Assembly: GCF_014650875.1 (NCBI RefSeq)
Contig: NZ_BMVU01000007.1
Span: 122,643-186,642, forward strand
DNA from: Streptomyces minutiscleroticus
GTDB lineage: Bacteria; Actinomycetota; Actinomycetes; Streptomycetales; Streptomycetaceae
Reading direction: 5' to 3'
Length of the DNA: 64,000 nt
Shown: piece after piece, positions 48,812-57,072 of the stretch
Position numbering within the stretch: the stretch's first letter is position 1
Layout of the letters: every line of letters starts with the position of its first letter
Translations under genes and position numbers: made by a program
Notes under the pieces: model-generated
Told to the model about the DNA's origin: nothing
Seen by the model: the letters and a program-made list of their open reading frames with translations, nothing else
Databases searched by the model: none

Positions 48812-48985
48812 CACCGACGCCTACGAGGTGAGCTGTCGGGTTCGGGCGGGTGAGTGCCCGGCCGCGCGACCTGGCGCGCGGCTTCACCCCGAGCCGGTCC
48901 TGACCGTCCTTCGACGGCCGGGCCCGGCGCCTACCTTGGGTCCCCCGCTCCTGCCTACGGCGCTTGATGCGTCGACTGTTCCCGT
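48812..48985 (-). ncRNA. c-di-AMP riboswitch (ydaO/yuaA type) in the rpfA leader
   Basis: On the minus strand the conserved blocks appear in order: GGAGCGGGGGACCCAAGGT (near 48950), CGGCTCGGGGTGAAGCCG (near 48895-48880), and GCACTCACCCGCCCGAACCCGACAGCTCACC running to CTCGTAGGCG at about 48818. This is the ydaO pattern. In S. coelicolor, rpfA is known to be shut off by c-di-AMP through such a leader. The 3' boundary is near the ribosome-binding site; the exact ends are approximate. Confidence 0.88.
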
Positions 48986-49177
48986 GCGGCCGCCGGCAGG
49001 ATTCGGCGTGACGGCCACAGGTGCCCGCTGTGGCGAGCGATCACGACCGTAAACACGTGATGCGCCGAAAGACAAAGACGATCAAGGCTTATGAGACTCA
49101 TGTCTCACTCTCTTCAATACGGACATACAGCCCGAACTAGCCTTGCCCGCCGCCCGATTCGGCACCTTGATCACGAC

Positions 49178-50203
49178 TTACTCCGCAGCGACCTCAAGGC
49201 TCTGACCGGGGAGGATGAGGTCCGGGTCGGCGCCGACGGTCTCCTTGTTCGTGGCGTACAACTGCGACCACCCGCCCTCGACGCCGAGGGAGTCGGCGAT
49301 GCCGCAGAGACTGTCGCCGCTCTGCACGACGTAGGAGCCGTCCTGCGCGGCGAGCGACGCACCGTCCTCGCGCGAGGCGTGCCGTCCGATGGAGGCGGTG
49401 TCGGCGCGCGAGTCGGCGGCGTCCTCCTCGGCGCTCGCGCCGCGGTGCCGGCCGCCGCCGGCGGACTCCGTGTCGACGACCGAAGCCTCCTGGTTCTGCG
49501 CGGTCTTGCCCGATTCGTCGCTCTCGGTGGAGGTGGACGGGTCCTCGGTCTTCCCGGAGTCGTCGGCGGAGTCGCCGTCCTCGGAGGAGACGTCGTCGCC
49601 GGAGGCGGAGCCGGTGGTCCCGTCCGACGACCCGGTCGACCCGGAGGCGTCGGACTTGGTGGAGTCGGCACTCCTGCCGTCCGCGCCGCTCTTCTCGTCC
49701 TTCGCGCCGTCCGCGCCGTCCGCACTCTCCGTGGCGGCGGCGCCGGTGCGGTCCGTGCCGCCCGCGGCGCCGGAGGACGACGCCGTGGCGTCCTCGGCGA
49801 CCCCGGTGTCGACGTCGGCGGGGGCGGGGTCGATCGCGAGCCCGGCACCGAGACCGCAGGTCGGCCAGGCGTCGGGCCCCTCGGCCGCGAGGACTCTCTC
49901 GGCCACGGCTATCTGCTGGGAACGGCTGGCCTGGTCGGCGCTCGGGGCGTAGTCGAGACCGCCGTACGTCTCCCAGGTCTCCTGCGTCACCTGGAGGCCG
50001 CCGTAGTAGCCGTTGCCCTCGTCGGCGCTCCAGGAGCCGCCGCTCTCGCACTGCGCGACCGCGTCCCAGGTGGTGCCGCTCGCCGCGCTCGCGCCGGTCG
50101 CGCCGAGCAGGGGGATCGCGATGGCCGATCCGGTGACGCCTGCCGCGACGACGAGGGCCGGAGCCTGACGGGGCCGACGGTGACGACCGTTCCCGGAGAG
50201 CAT
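49178..50203 (-). CDS. Second Rpf/LysM cell-wall hydrolase
   Basis: A 341-residue secreted protein. The signal peptide ends near ASAAS; the Rpf domain ([39 protein letters not shown], catalytic Glu kept) is followed by a 150-residue acidic Ser/Asp/Thr-rich linker and a C-terminal LysM (YVVQSGDSLCGIADSLGVEGGWSQLYATNKE). It is a tandem paralogue of rpfA with a much longer linker; the LysM contains a Cys. The ATG at 50203 has GAAAGGCA upstream and gives the right signal peptide. No riboswitch is recognised in its own leader. Confidence 0.92.
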   Translation of the reverse strand: MLSGNGRHRRPRQAPALVVAAGVTGSAIAIPLLGATGASAASGTTWDAVAQCESGGSWSADEGNGYYGGLQVTQETWETYGGLDYAPSADQASRSQQIAVAERVLAAEGPDAWPTCGLGAGLAIDPAPADVDTGVAEDATASSSGAAGGTDRTGAAATESADGADGAKDEKSGADGRSADSTKSDASGSTGSSDGTTGSASGDDVSSEDGDSADDSGKTEDPSTSTESDESGKTAQNQEASVVDTESAGGGRHRGASAEEDAADSRADTASIGRHASREDGASLAAQDGSYVVQSGDSLCGIADSLGVEGGWSQLYATNKETVGADPDLILPGQSLEVAAE

Positions 50204-50397
50204 GCGGTTGCCTTTCGAGCTGCATCGACTGAGTCCGCGCACGGGCGGCGCGAACGCCGCACGGCCCCGCGGTCGGGACCACGGGCGGGACTCCTGCGAC
50301 GGGTGGTGTCGCATTGATCGGTGAACGTATAGGCAGTCGAACGCTTGTCACAAGTCGATGCAGCGCAGATCACGTGGAGATCACAATCCTGACGCAG

Positions 50398-50415
50398 CGT
50401 CACCTTTTGGTGACG
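50398..50415. terminator. Small hairpin between the P450 and Rpf genes
   Basis: CGTCACC-TTTT-GGTGACG, 26 nt downstream of the P450 stop. It may be a terminator or an operator of the Rpf gene. Confidence 0.45.
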
Positions 50416-50440
50416 TCCGTCCCGCCGCTCGCCTTACTTC

Positions 50441-51727
50441 TCACGAATCCCCAACAGGTGTGAACGTCACGGGCAGTGTGCGCAATCCACGCATGATGAG
50501 CCCGCCGCGCCACCGCAAATCCCCCGAATCCACCGCGAGTTGCAGGTCGGGCAGGCGGGTGAGGAGCGTGGCGAGCGCGCTCCGTCCCTCCAGGCGGGCC
50601 AGCGGGGCGCCCAGGCAGTAGTGGATGCCGTGTCCGTAGCCGAGGTGCTGATTGTCACGCCGGGTGAGGTCGAGGGTGTCGGGCGCGTCGAAGCGTTCGG
50701 GGTCGCGGTCGGCGGCCGCGAGCACCACCAGGACGGGGTCGCCCGTCTCCACGCGCTGCCCGCCGATGGTGAGCGGCTCGGTGGCGAACCGCCAGGTCGC
50801 CAGCTCCACGGGTCCGTCGTAGCGCAGCAGCTCCTCGACGCCCGTCTCCAGCAGGTCCGTGCGCCCGGCCGCGAGGGAGTCCTGGAGCAGACGCCGCTGC
50901 TCCGGGTGGCGCAGCAGGGCGTAGGTGCCGTTGCCGATGAGGTTGACGGTGGTCTCGAAGCCGGCGAAGAGGAGTACGAAGCACATCGCGGCGGCCTCGT
51001 TCTCGGTGAGGTGCTCGCCGTGGTCGGAGGCGCGGATGAGCCCGGAGATGAGGTCCTCGCCGGGAGCCGGCTCGGCGGGCAGCTCGGCGCGCTTGCGGTG
51101 GATCAGCTCGGCGAGGTAGCCGCGCATCTTCTTCACCGAGCGGGCCACGCCGCCGCGCGGCCCTCCCCCGTGCCGGATCATCATGCCCGCCCAGTCCCGG
51201 AAGTCGTCCTGGTCCTCGCGGGGGACGCCGAGCAGGTCGCAGATGGCGTAGATGGGGAGCGGGAAGGCGAACTCGTGGATGAGGTCGGCGCTGCCGCGCG
51301 CGGCGAACCGGTCGATCAGACCGTCCGTCAGCTCCTGCACCCGCGGGGCGAACTCCGCGACCCGGCGCGGGGTGAACGCCTTGGACACCAGCCGCCTGAG
51401 CCGGGTGTGGTCCGGCGGGTCGATGTTGAGCAGGTGGGTCATGAGGTTGGCGCTGCGCTCGCCCGGGATGCCCGTCCTGCCCTTGGCGTGCGCGGGCTCG
51501 TCGTGGTGCGCCGGGTTCTTCGACAGCCTCGGGTCGGCCAGGGCCTGCCGGGCGTCCGCGTACCGGGTGACGAGCCAGGCCTCCACTCCGCTGGGCAGCC
51601 GGGTCCGGCGCACGGGCGCGTGCTCGCGCAGCCAGGCGTAGGCGGGGTACGGGTCGGCGGCGAACTCCCAGGTGAAGAGTTCGGGCACGGGGGCCGGGGC
51701 GGGGTGGGAGACGGGGTCGACGGTCAC
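50441..51727 (-). CDS. Cytochrome P450 (CYP107-like)
   Basis: A 428-residue soluble bacterial P450. The I-helix FAGFETTVN, ExxR motif EELLRYDGP, and heme loop HLGYGHGIHYCLGAPLARLEG (Cys ligand) are intact. It needs ferredoxin partners, none of which are nearby, and its substrate is unknown. From memory the gene at this locus in S. coelicolor is CYP107U1 (SCO3099), reported to affect sporulation. GTG at 51727; a slightly different start cannot be ruled out. Confidence 0.92.
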   Translation of the reverse strand: MTVDPVSHPAPAPVPELFTWEFAADPYPAYAWLREHAPVRRTRLPSGVEAWLVTRYADARQALADPRLSKNPAHHDEPAHAKGRTGIPGERSANLMTHLLNIDPPDHTRLRRLVSKAFTPRRVAEFAPRVQELTDGLIDRFAARGSADLIHEFAFPLPIYAICDLLGVPREDQDDFRDWAGMMIRHGGGPRGGVARSVKKMRGYLAELIHRKRAELPAEPAPGEDLISGLIRASDHGEHLTENEAAAMCFVLLFAGFETTVNLIGNGTYALLRHPEQRRLLQDSLAAGRTDLLETGVEELLRYDGPVELATWRFATEPLTIGGQRVETGDPVLVVLAAADRDPERFDAPDTLDLTRRDNQHLGYGHGIHYCLGAPLARLEGRSALATLLTRLPDLQLAVDSGDLRWRGGLIMRGLRTLPVTFTPVGDS

Positions 51728-51838
51728 CTCACGACGGTATCCGGAGCGCGGCGGGACGGCGCCCCGGCCTCCGGCTCCGGGCGGCGCCGGTCCTCCGCGG
51801 CGCCGGCGCGCGCCCCGCCGGCGCGGGCGCGCGCCCGG

Positions 51839-52816
51839 TCAGTCCTCCGTGCGGTCCGCGTTCTTCTCCGCGTCCAGGATCGCGTCGCGATAGGCGCGGG
51901 CCGCCGCGCGCAGGGCCGCCTCGGGGTCGACGCCGGCCGCCTCGGCCCGCGCGGCCAGGGCGAGCAGCTCGTAGCCGACGCCCTCGCCGGGCGGCAGGGG
52001 CACGTCGAGGCCCGCCGTGCGCACCCGCGAGGCCAGCTTCGCCGCCAGGGCGAGCCCCGGCTGCCCCAGCGGCACGCCCTCCGTCACGGAGGTGCGCTGC
52101 TTCTCCTCGGCCTTGGCGCGCAGCCAGTTCGCCCTGACCTCCTCGGGCGTGGTGACCGTCGCGTCACCGAAGACGTGCGGGTGGCGGTGGATCAGCTTGG
52201 CGACGATCCCGGCCGCGACGTCGTCCACGGAGAAGGGCTCCTCCGGGTGGTCCTCGGCGATCCGCGCGTGGAAGACGACCTGGAGCAGGACGTCGCCGAG
52301 CTCCTCACGCAGCGCGTCCCGGTCGCCCTCCTCGATCGCCTCGACGAGTTCGTACGCCTCCTCGATGCCGTACTTCGCCAGGCCCTCGTGGGTCTGCCGG
52401 GAGGACCAGGGGCACTCGCGTCGGATGAGGTCCATGACCTCGACGAGGTCGAGGAGCCGGGCCCCGGGCAGGTCGTAGGAGGCCGGGAGGAGTTCCAGGT
52501 CGGGCATCCGCACCCGGCCGGAGCCGGCGAGGCGGGACAGGCCGTCGGTCAGCCGCGGCTCGCCCTCGCCGGTGGCGACGACGACCACGGTGCGGCCGCC
52601 CGCGCAGGCGTCCACCAGCTCCTGGGCGGTCGGCGCCGCCTCGTCGACGGTGACGCCCGCCTCGCGCAGGTACGGCAGCTGCGGGTGGGCGCCGTCCGCG
52701 CACAGGACGCGGTCGGCGCCGTGCAGCGCCTGCCAGGCGGGCCAGGACAGGATGCCCGGCGCGACGCGGTGGCTGGTGGTGAGGAGGACGATGCGGCCCG
52801 GGCTGGATGCGTTCAC
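51839..52816 (-). CDS. mazG: MazG-family nucleoside triphosphate pyrophosphohydrolase
   Basis: A 325-residue protein. The first 110 residues are a tetrapyrrole-methylase-like or divergent domain (RIVLLTTSHRVAPGILSWPAWQALHGADRVL), followed by MazG (VMDLIRRECPWSSRQTHEGLAKYGIEEAYELVEAIEEGDRDALREELGDVLLQVVFHARIAEDH) with the EExxE/ExxD metal motif. MazG cleans abnormal NTPs. GTG at 52816 (VNASS) is preferred to an ATG at 52834; the ribosome-binding site is not obvious. Confidence 0.9.
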   Translation of the reverse strand: MNASSPGRIVLLTTSHRVAPGILSWPAWQALHGADRVLCADGAHPQLPYLREAGVTVDEAAPTAQELVDACAGGRTVVVVATGEGEPRLTDGLSRLAGSGRVRMPDLELLPASYDLPGARLLDLVEVMDLIRRECPWSSRQTHEGLAKYGIEEAYELVEAIEEGDRDALREELGDVLLQVVFHARIAEDHPEEPFSVDDVAAGIVAKLIHRHPHVFGDATVTTPEEVRANWLRAKAEEKQRTSVTEGVPLGQPGLALAAKLASRVRTAGLDVPLPPGEGVGYELLALAARAEAAGVDPEAALRAAARAYRDAILDAEKNADRTED

Positions 52817-52895
52817 ACCACGAACGTAACCCACGTCACCGGCGCCGGGATCACCGCGACCGTCGGCCGGCTCCGGGGCGGGGCGCCCGGGCCGG

Positions 52896-53537
52896 TCAGG
52901 CCGTCCGCTGTCCCGCGCCCACCTCGCGCAGCCACGGCGTCTTCGCGTCGACGCGGCTGCTCTTCTGCACGTCCCACGTGCCGTAGCGGGGGTTCAGGTC
53001 GATGTCGAGTTCGTCCGACGCCTTGGACAGGGCCTTCCAGAAGGCGGGCTGGGTGGTGTCCGTGCCGAGCTTCGCGGCCAGCTTCTGCGCCTCGATCTGG
53101 AGGCGGAGGTTGTCGTCCAGGCGCGCGGGCGCCACGCCGTACTGCTGGAGCCAGGTCCGCTCCAGGGCCCGCGCGCCGCCGGTCTGCTGTTCGAGCCCGT
53201 CGCGCATCTTCTGGATCTCGTGGCGCGAGACGGTCACCCCGGCGTCCCGGGCGGCGCGGTGCAGCACCTCGTCGAGGACCATGCCCTGCAGCGTGTCACG
53301 GGTCAGCGTGCCGGAGCGGGCGACCGTCTGCTCGTACTGGGTGCGGTCGGCGGTGGCGGACCGCTGCGCGTCCCGCACCTCGTTCACCCGGTTCTCCAGC
53401 TGCGCGACGGTGATGCGGTGGCCGCCGACGACGGCCGCGGCACCGGGGTGCGCGTCGTTCCCGCAGGCACTGAGGAGGGGGGCCGCGGCGACGGTCGCGG
53501 CGGAGAGGAGGAGCGCGGTACGACGACGGCGGTGCAA
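52896..53537 (-). CDS. SurA N-terminal-like lipoprotein
   Basis: A 213-residue exported protein. The signal LHRRRRTALLLSAATVAAAPLLSAC ends in lipobox LSAC. The rest matches the SurA/PrsA chaperone N-terminal helical domain (AAVVGGHRITVAQLENRVNEVRDAQR ... LDEVLHRAARDAGVTVSRHEIQKMRDGL); no parvulin isomerase domain is seen. A role as extracytoplasmic folding factor is inferred. The start is TTG at 53537: GGGAGG is five bases upstream and the ATG at 53654 would put 39 useless residues before the signal. Confidence 0.83.
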   Translation of the reverse strand: MHRRRRTALLLSAATVAAAPLLSACGNDAHPGAAAVVGGHRITVAQLENRVNEVRDAQRSATADRTQYEQTVARSGTLTRDTLQGMVLDEVLHRAARDAGVTVSRHEIQKMRDGLEQQTGGARALERTWLQQYGVAPARLDDNLRLQIEAQKLAAKLGTDTTQPAFWKALSKASDELDIDLNPRYGTWDVQKSSRVDAKTPWLREVGAGQRTA

Positions 53538-53660
53538 GGGAACCTCCCGAGGAGATTGTGCGACGGTGCACAAAGTCTTGCGGTGATCGATGGTAGGCAG
53601 TGGGCAGGCTCCGGCCAACCCATCCGACCAACGATTCGGAGTGTCTTCGGGCACCGGTCC

Positions 53661-54068
53661 CTACGCGGCGGCCAACTCGCACCACACGTACTTGCCCGGA
53701 CCGCCCTCCTGGCCCAGCGGCTGCCAGCCCCACAGGTCGGCGCAGGCCCGGACCAGCGCCAGCCCGCGCCCGCCCTCCGGCTCGGCGGGCGGGCCGGGTG
53801 TCCGGGGCGGTCCGGGCGGCTCCGGGTCGGCGTCCCACGCGCCGATGCGCAGCACGCTGGCCGCCCAGCACACCCGCAGGGCGGCGGGCCCCTCGGTGTG
53901 CCGCACGGCGTTGGAGACCAGCTCCGCCGCGAGCAGCTCGGCGGTGTCGACGAGACGGATCAGGCCGTGCACGGTCAGGATCAGACGGAGGGTACGGCGG
54001 CTGACGGTGACGGCGCGGACGTCGTTCGGGATGCACAGGGTGTACTCCCAGGGGGCGCTTTCGGGCAT
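53661..54068 (-). CDS. AbaA-type ATP-binding regulatory protein
   Basis: A 135-residue protein with a degraded or minimal GHKL fold: LLAAELVSNAVRHTEGPAALRVCW (N-box), IGAWDADPEPP, GGRGLALVRACADLWG. It is smaller than RsbW anti-sigma factors and typical of the ATPase partner of WhiJ/AbaA-type triplets. It reads divergently from the XRE gene. The ATG at 54068 gives MPESAPWEYTLC, preceded by CGGAG. Confidence 0.82.
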   Translation of the reverse strand: MPESAPWEYTLCIPNDVRAVTVSRRTLRLILTVHGLIRLVDTAELLAAELVSNAVRHTEGPAALRVCWAASVLRIGAWDADPEPPGPPRTPGPPAEPEGGRGLALVRACADLWGWQPLGQEGGPGKYVWCELAAA

Positions 54069-54210
54069 GCGGCGGCTCCGGTTCGGCGGTGGAGGTCTCG
54101 GAGGACTGCGGTGGCGGGCGGTGGCAGTGTCGCGACCGTCCTGGCAGGACGGGGCGGTGCGCTTCCGGAATCCCGGCGTTCCGCAACGTGTGCGTCGCGT
54201 CACCGACGGT

Positions 54211-54230
54211 ATGGGTTACATGTAATCCAT
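54211..54230. promoter_or_regulatory. 20-bp near-perfect palindrome, candidate operator of the triplet
   Basis: ATGGGTTACATGTAATCCAT has only one mismatched pair; its core TTACATGTAA (54216-54225) is perfect. It sits 71 bp before the XRE gene in the divergent promoter region. Confidence 0.6.
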
Positions 54231-54300
54231 AGCAAGCCGCTCGCGTAGCCTGGCCCCGAACGAGCCGCTCCGGCAGACGTGTTGACCCAAGGAGCAATCG

Positions 54301-55152
54301 ATGGTCCTCAGGCGCGAGCCGACCGCACGCCAACTGCGCCTGGGTGCTGAGCTGCGCAAGCTCCGCGAGGCGGCGGGGCTCACCGCCATCGAGGCGGCGG
54401 CGCTGCTCGGGGCGAACAGAGTTCAGATCAGCCAGATCGAAGCCGGACTGGTGGGTGTGGGCGAGGAGCGTCTGCGCCGCCTCGCGTGCCACTACGCCTG
54501 CACGGACGGCGAGTTCGTCGAAGCCTTGGTCGCGATGGCGACCGATCGGACGCGTGGCTGGTGGGAGGAGTATCGGGGAGCGCTGCCGACGCCCTTTCTC
54601 GACCTCGCCGAGTTGGAGCACCACGCCACGCTCATGTACGAGGTCGCGTTGCTGTATGTGCCCGGCCTGCTTCAGACCACGGATTACGCGCGTGCCGTCT
54701 TCTCGTCGCGAGTTCCGGAACTCACTCATGAGGAACTGGAGTTGCGCATCAGTCACCGGTCAGCCCGGCACACGGTCGTCGAGGGGCCGTCCCCCGTCCC
54801 GTACGAAGCGGTGATCCACGAGGCGGCACTGCGGATCAGGGTCCGCGACCGCCCCACCGCGAAGGCTCAGCTCGCCCGCCTCCTCGAACTTTCCGAAGCC
54901 GAACACATCACCCTGCGCGTCATTCCCTTCGACCTGGACGGATTCGCTAGGGCGTCCAGCACCATGACGTATGTCGGCGGCTCCGTCCTCAAACTGGACA
55001 CCGTGGTCCGCGACGTACCTCACGGCTCCGCCTTCGTCGACTCCGAAGCACAGCTCGGCGTCTACCGAACACGTTTCCGTAAAGTAAAGGCCGTAGCGCT
55101 CGACCCCGGACGGTCGCGCGACTTCATCAACCGGCTGGCGAAAGAGCTGTGA
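54301..55152 (+). CDS. XRE-family regulator with DUF5753 (WhiJ-like)
   Basis: A 283-residue regulator. The helix-turn-helix is at about residues 17-75 (LRKLREAAGLTAIEAAALLGANRVQISQIEAGLVGVGEERL), and the DUF5753 sensor-like domain fills the rest (WWEEYRGALPTPFLDLAELEHHATLMYEVALLYVPGLLQTTDYARAVF). Such proteins pair with a DUF397 protein and an ATPase and influence development in Streptomyces. ATG at 54301, AAGGAG upstream. Base composition is lower in G+C than the neighbours, with more TTG, CTT and GAA codons, hinting at later acquisition. Confidence 0.92.
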   Translation: MVLRREPTARQLRLGAELRKLREAAGLTAIEAAALLGANRVQISQIEAGLVGVGEERLRRLACHYACTDGEFVEALVAMATDRTRGWWEEYRGALPTPFLDLAELEHHATLMYEVALLYVPGLLQTTDYARAVFSSRVPELTHEELELRISHRSARHTVVEGPSPVPYEAVIHEAALRIRVRDRPTAKAQLARLLELSEAEHITLRVIPFDLDGFARASSTMTYVGGSVLKLDTVVRDVPHGSAFVDSEAQLGVYRTRFRKVKAVALDPGRSRDFINRLAKEL

Positions 55153-55352
55153 GGCGCCCCATGGACAACTGGCGTAAGTCGTCCTACTCCGGCCCCGACG
55201 ACGGCAACAACTGTGTCGAGATCGCGGACTCCCCCGCCCACGTGGCCGTGCGCGACTCCAAGAACCCGGCCGGAGGCACCCTCTCCTTCCCCGCCACGGC
55301 CTTCGCCGCCTTCCTCGCCGCCCTGAAGGCGGACGCTCCGCACCAGGCGTAG
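55149..55352 (+). CDS. DUF397-domain protein
   Basis: A 67-residue small protein with the DUF397 pattern WRKSSYSGPDDGNNCVEIADSPAHVAVRDSKNPAGGTLSF. It is the standard partner of DUF5753 regulators and thought to modulate them. The GTG at 55149 overlaps the XRE stop (GTGA); an ATG twelve bases on is an alternative. Confidence 0.92.
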   Translation: MRRPMDNWRKSSYSGPDDGNNCVEIADSPAHVAVRDSKNPAGGTLSFPATAFAAFLAALKADAPHQA

Positions 55353-55386
55353 TCCGGGGAGCCGGGGCCGTCGCCCGCGAGCGCCG

Positions 55387-55995
55387 TCAGGCGGGCGGCC
55401 AGCCCCGCAACGCCATGTCGGCCACCTGCCGGAGGTCCTCGCGGGTGGCGCCGCCGGCGGCCTGGACGGCGATGCCGTTCGCCACGGTCATGAGGTAGCG
55501 GGCGAGCGCTCCGGGATCGGTGTCCGCGGGCAGGTCGCCCTCGTCGACGGCGCGCCGGAAGCGGTCGCGCAGGCGGGAGGTGCCCTCCTCGCGCCAGGCG
55601 GCGAGGGTGTCGCGGGCGTCGCGCCCCGTGTCGCCCGCGGCGAGGGAGCCCTGGACGCCGAGGCATCCGGCGGGGCAGCCGGGGCGGGTGGTGGCCCGGA
55701 CGGAGCCGTCGAGGAACGCGGCGGCCACCTGCCGGGCGGTCGGCTCCCGAAGCGCCCGGGCCGCGTACGAGGCGGGGCCCTCGGTGTAGCGCTCCAGGGC
55801 CTTGCGGAACAGCTCCTCCTTGTTGCCGAAGGCCGCGTACATGCTGGTGCGGGTGATGCCCATGGCACCGGTCAGGTCGGTGAGGCTGGCGCCTTCGTAG
55901 CCCTGCTCCCAGAAGACCCGCATGGCACGTTCGAGCGCCTCGTCGGCGTCGAAGCCCCTCGGCCGGCCGACCGGCGCCTTTCTTCTGGTCTCCAT
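55387..55995 (-). CDS. TetR family transcriptional regulator
   Basis: A 202-residue repressor. The DNA-binding region is FDADEALERAMRVFWEQGYEGASLTDLTGAMGITRTSMYAAFGNKEELFRKAL; the C-terminal domain with PGCPAGCLGVQGSLA resembles the TetR_C group near SDR and quinone-related genes. ATG at 55995. It is divergent from an SDR gene with two identical palindromes between, so it probably represses both genes and responds to a small molecule. Confidence 0.94.
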   Translation of the reverse strand: METRRKAPVGRPRGFDADEALERAMRVFWEQGYEGASLTDLTGAMGITRTSMYAAFGNKEELFRKALERYTEGPASYAARALREPTARQVAAAFLDGSVRATTRPGCPAGCLGVQGSLAAGDTGRDARDTLAAWREEGTSRLRDRFRRAVDEGDLPADTDPGALARYLMTVANGIAVQAAGGATREDLRQVADMALRGWPPA

Positions 55996-56018
55996 GCGAT
56001 CAACCCTACCTCTTCTGT

Positions 56019-56065
56019 ACCGATCGGTGCTCAACCTGCTACGGTCTCGTTCAGTACCGATCGGT
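56019..56065. promoter_or_regulatory. Two identical TetR-type operators between divergent genes
   Basis: TACCGATCGGTGC occurs at 56018-56030 and 56055-56067; each contains the perfect palindrome ACCGATCGGT (56019-56028 and 56056-56065), with centres 37 bp apart. Confidence 0.75.
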
Positions 56066-56090
56066 GCAGAAATGCGTGGAGGTCATTCAC

Positions 56091-56840
56091 ATGGGACAGC
56101 TCGAAGGCAAGACCGCCGTCGTCACCGGCGGCGGCACCGGGATCGGCCTGGCCAGTGCCGTACGGCTGGCGGACGAGGGGGCGCACGTCTTCCTCACCGG
56201 CCGGCGCGGGGCCGAGCTGGACGCGGCCGTGGAGACCATCGGCGCGGCGCGGGCCACCGCGGTGGTGGGGGACATCTCGAACCCGGCCGACCTGGACCGG
56301 CTCTACGACGCGGTCCGTGCCCGGGGCCGGGGCCTGGACGTGGTCTTCGCGAACGCGGCGACCGCCTCGCTGGTGCCGCTGGAGAAGATCACCGAGGACG
56401 ACTTCTACCACGTCTTCGACATCAACGTGCGGGGCACGCTGTTCACCGTCCAGAAGGCGCTGCCGCTGCTCAACGACGGTGCCTCGGTGATCGTGAACGC
56501 CTCCACCGCCGCCGACAACGGCACGGAGGCGTTCGGCCTGTACGCGGCGTCCAAGGCCGCCCTGCGGACCTTCACGCGGGTCTGGGCCAACGAGCTCAAG
56601 GGCCGCGGCGTCCGGGTCAACGCCGTCTCGCCGGGCCCGGTCGACACCCCCGGGATCACGAACCTGTTCGGGGAGGAGAACGCGGCCGGCGTCCGGGCGA
56701 AGCTCGCCACGGACACCGCGCTGGGCCGGATGGGGCGCCCCGAGGAGGTCGCCGCCGTCGTGGCGTTCCTCGCCTCCGACCAGAGCAGCTTCATGCTCGG
56801 CGCCAACGTCTACGTCGACGGCGGCGAGAACCAGATCTGA
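56091..56840 (+). CDS. SDR family oxidoreductase
   Basis: A 249-residue short-chain dehydrogenase. AVVTGGGTGIGLASAVRLADEG (NAD(P) motif), FANAATA, SVIVNASTAA (Ser) and YAASKAALRTFTR (Tyr-Lys) are intact, and SPGPVDTPG is typical. The FLTGRRGAELD region suggests NADP preference. ATG at 56091, GGAGG eight bases upstream. It is presumably controlled by the divergent TetR gene. The substrate is unknown. Confidence 0.93.
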   Translation: MGQLEGKTAVVTGGGTGIGLASAVRLADEGAHVFLTGRRGAELDAAVETIGAARATAVVGDISNPADLDRLYDAVRARGRGLDVVFANAATASLVPLEKITEDDFYHVFDINVRGTLFTVQKALPLLNDGASVIVNASTAADNGTEAFGLYAASKAALRTFTRVWANELKGRGVRVNAVSPGPVDTPGITNLFGEENAAGVRAKLATDTALGRMGRPEEVAAVVAFLASDQSSFMLGANVYVDGGENQI

Positions 56841-56875
56841 CCCGCGGCCGGCGCTCCGCCGGCCTGCTTCAGTGC

Positions 56876-57072
56876 CTAGTGCCGTGACCGGAAAGGTTCA
56901 CCGGCTCACGACGCCCGGCACGGCACTCCCCCTGGCTCTTCGAGCAGGGGACCCCCACGCCGCGTTGTCGGAGCCACCCGAGTACGTCCAGTACGAGGGC
57001 GGTCCTCCGCCTTGCGATGCACCGCACCGGACGCCGCGAGCCCACGGCAGACCTTTCCGGTCACGGCACTAG
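56876..57072. mobile_element. MITE-like element with 18-bp terminal inverted repeats and CTAG duplication
   Basis: The ends TGCCGTGACCGGAAAGGT (56880-56897) and its exact complement (57051-57068) bound 189 bp of non-coding DNA. Both are flanked by CTAG (56876-56879 and 57069-57072), a 4-bp target duplication of the kind made by IS5-group transposases. No transposase is encoded, so it is non-autonomous. The right CTAG contributes the stop codon of the kinase gene. Confidence 0.82.

Noticed and set aside
56880..57068. A small gene inside the MITE-like element
   Set aside because: The only frame (66 codons at 56872-57072) runs through both terminal repeats and has no protein-like composition.
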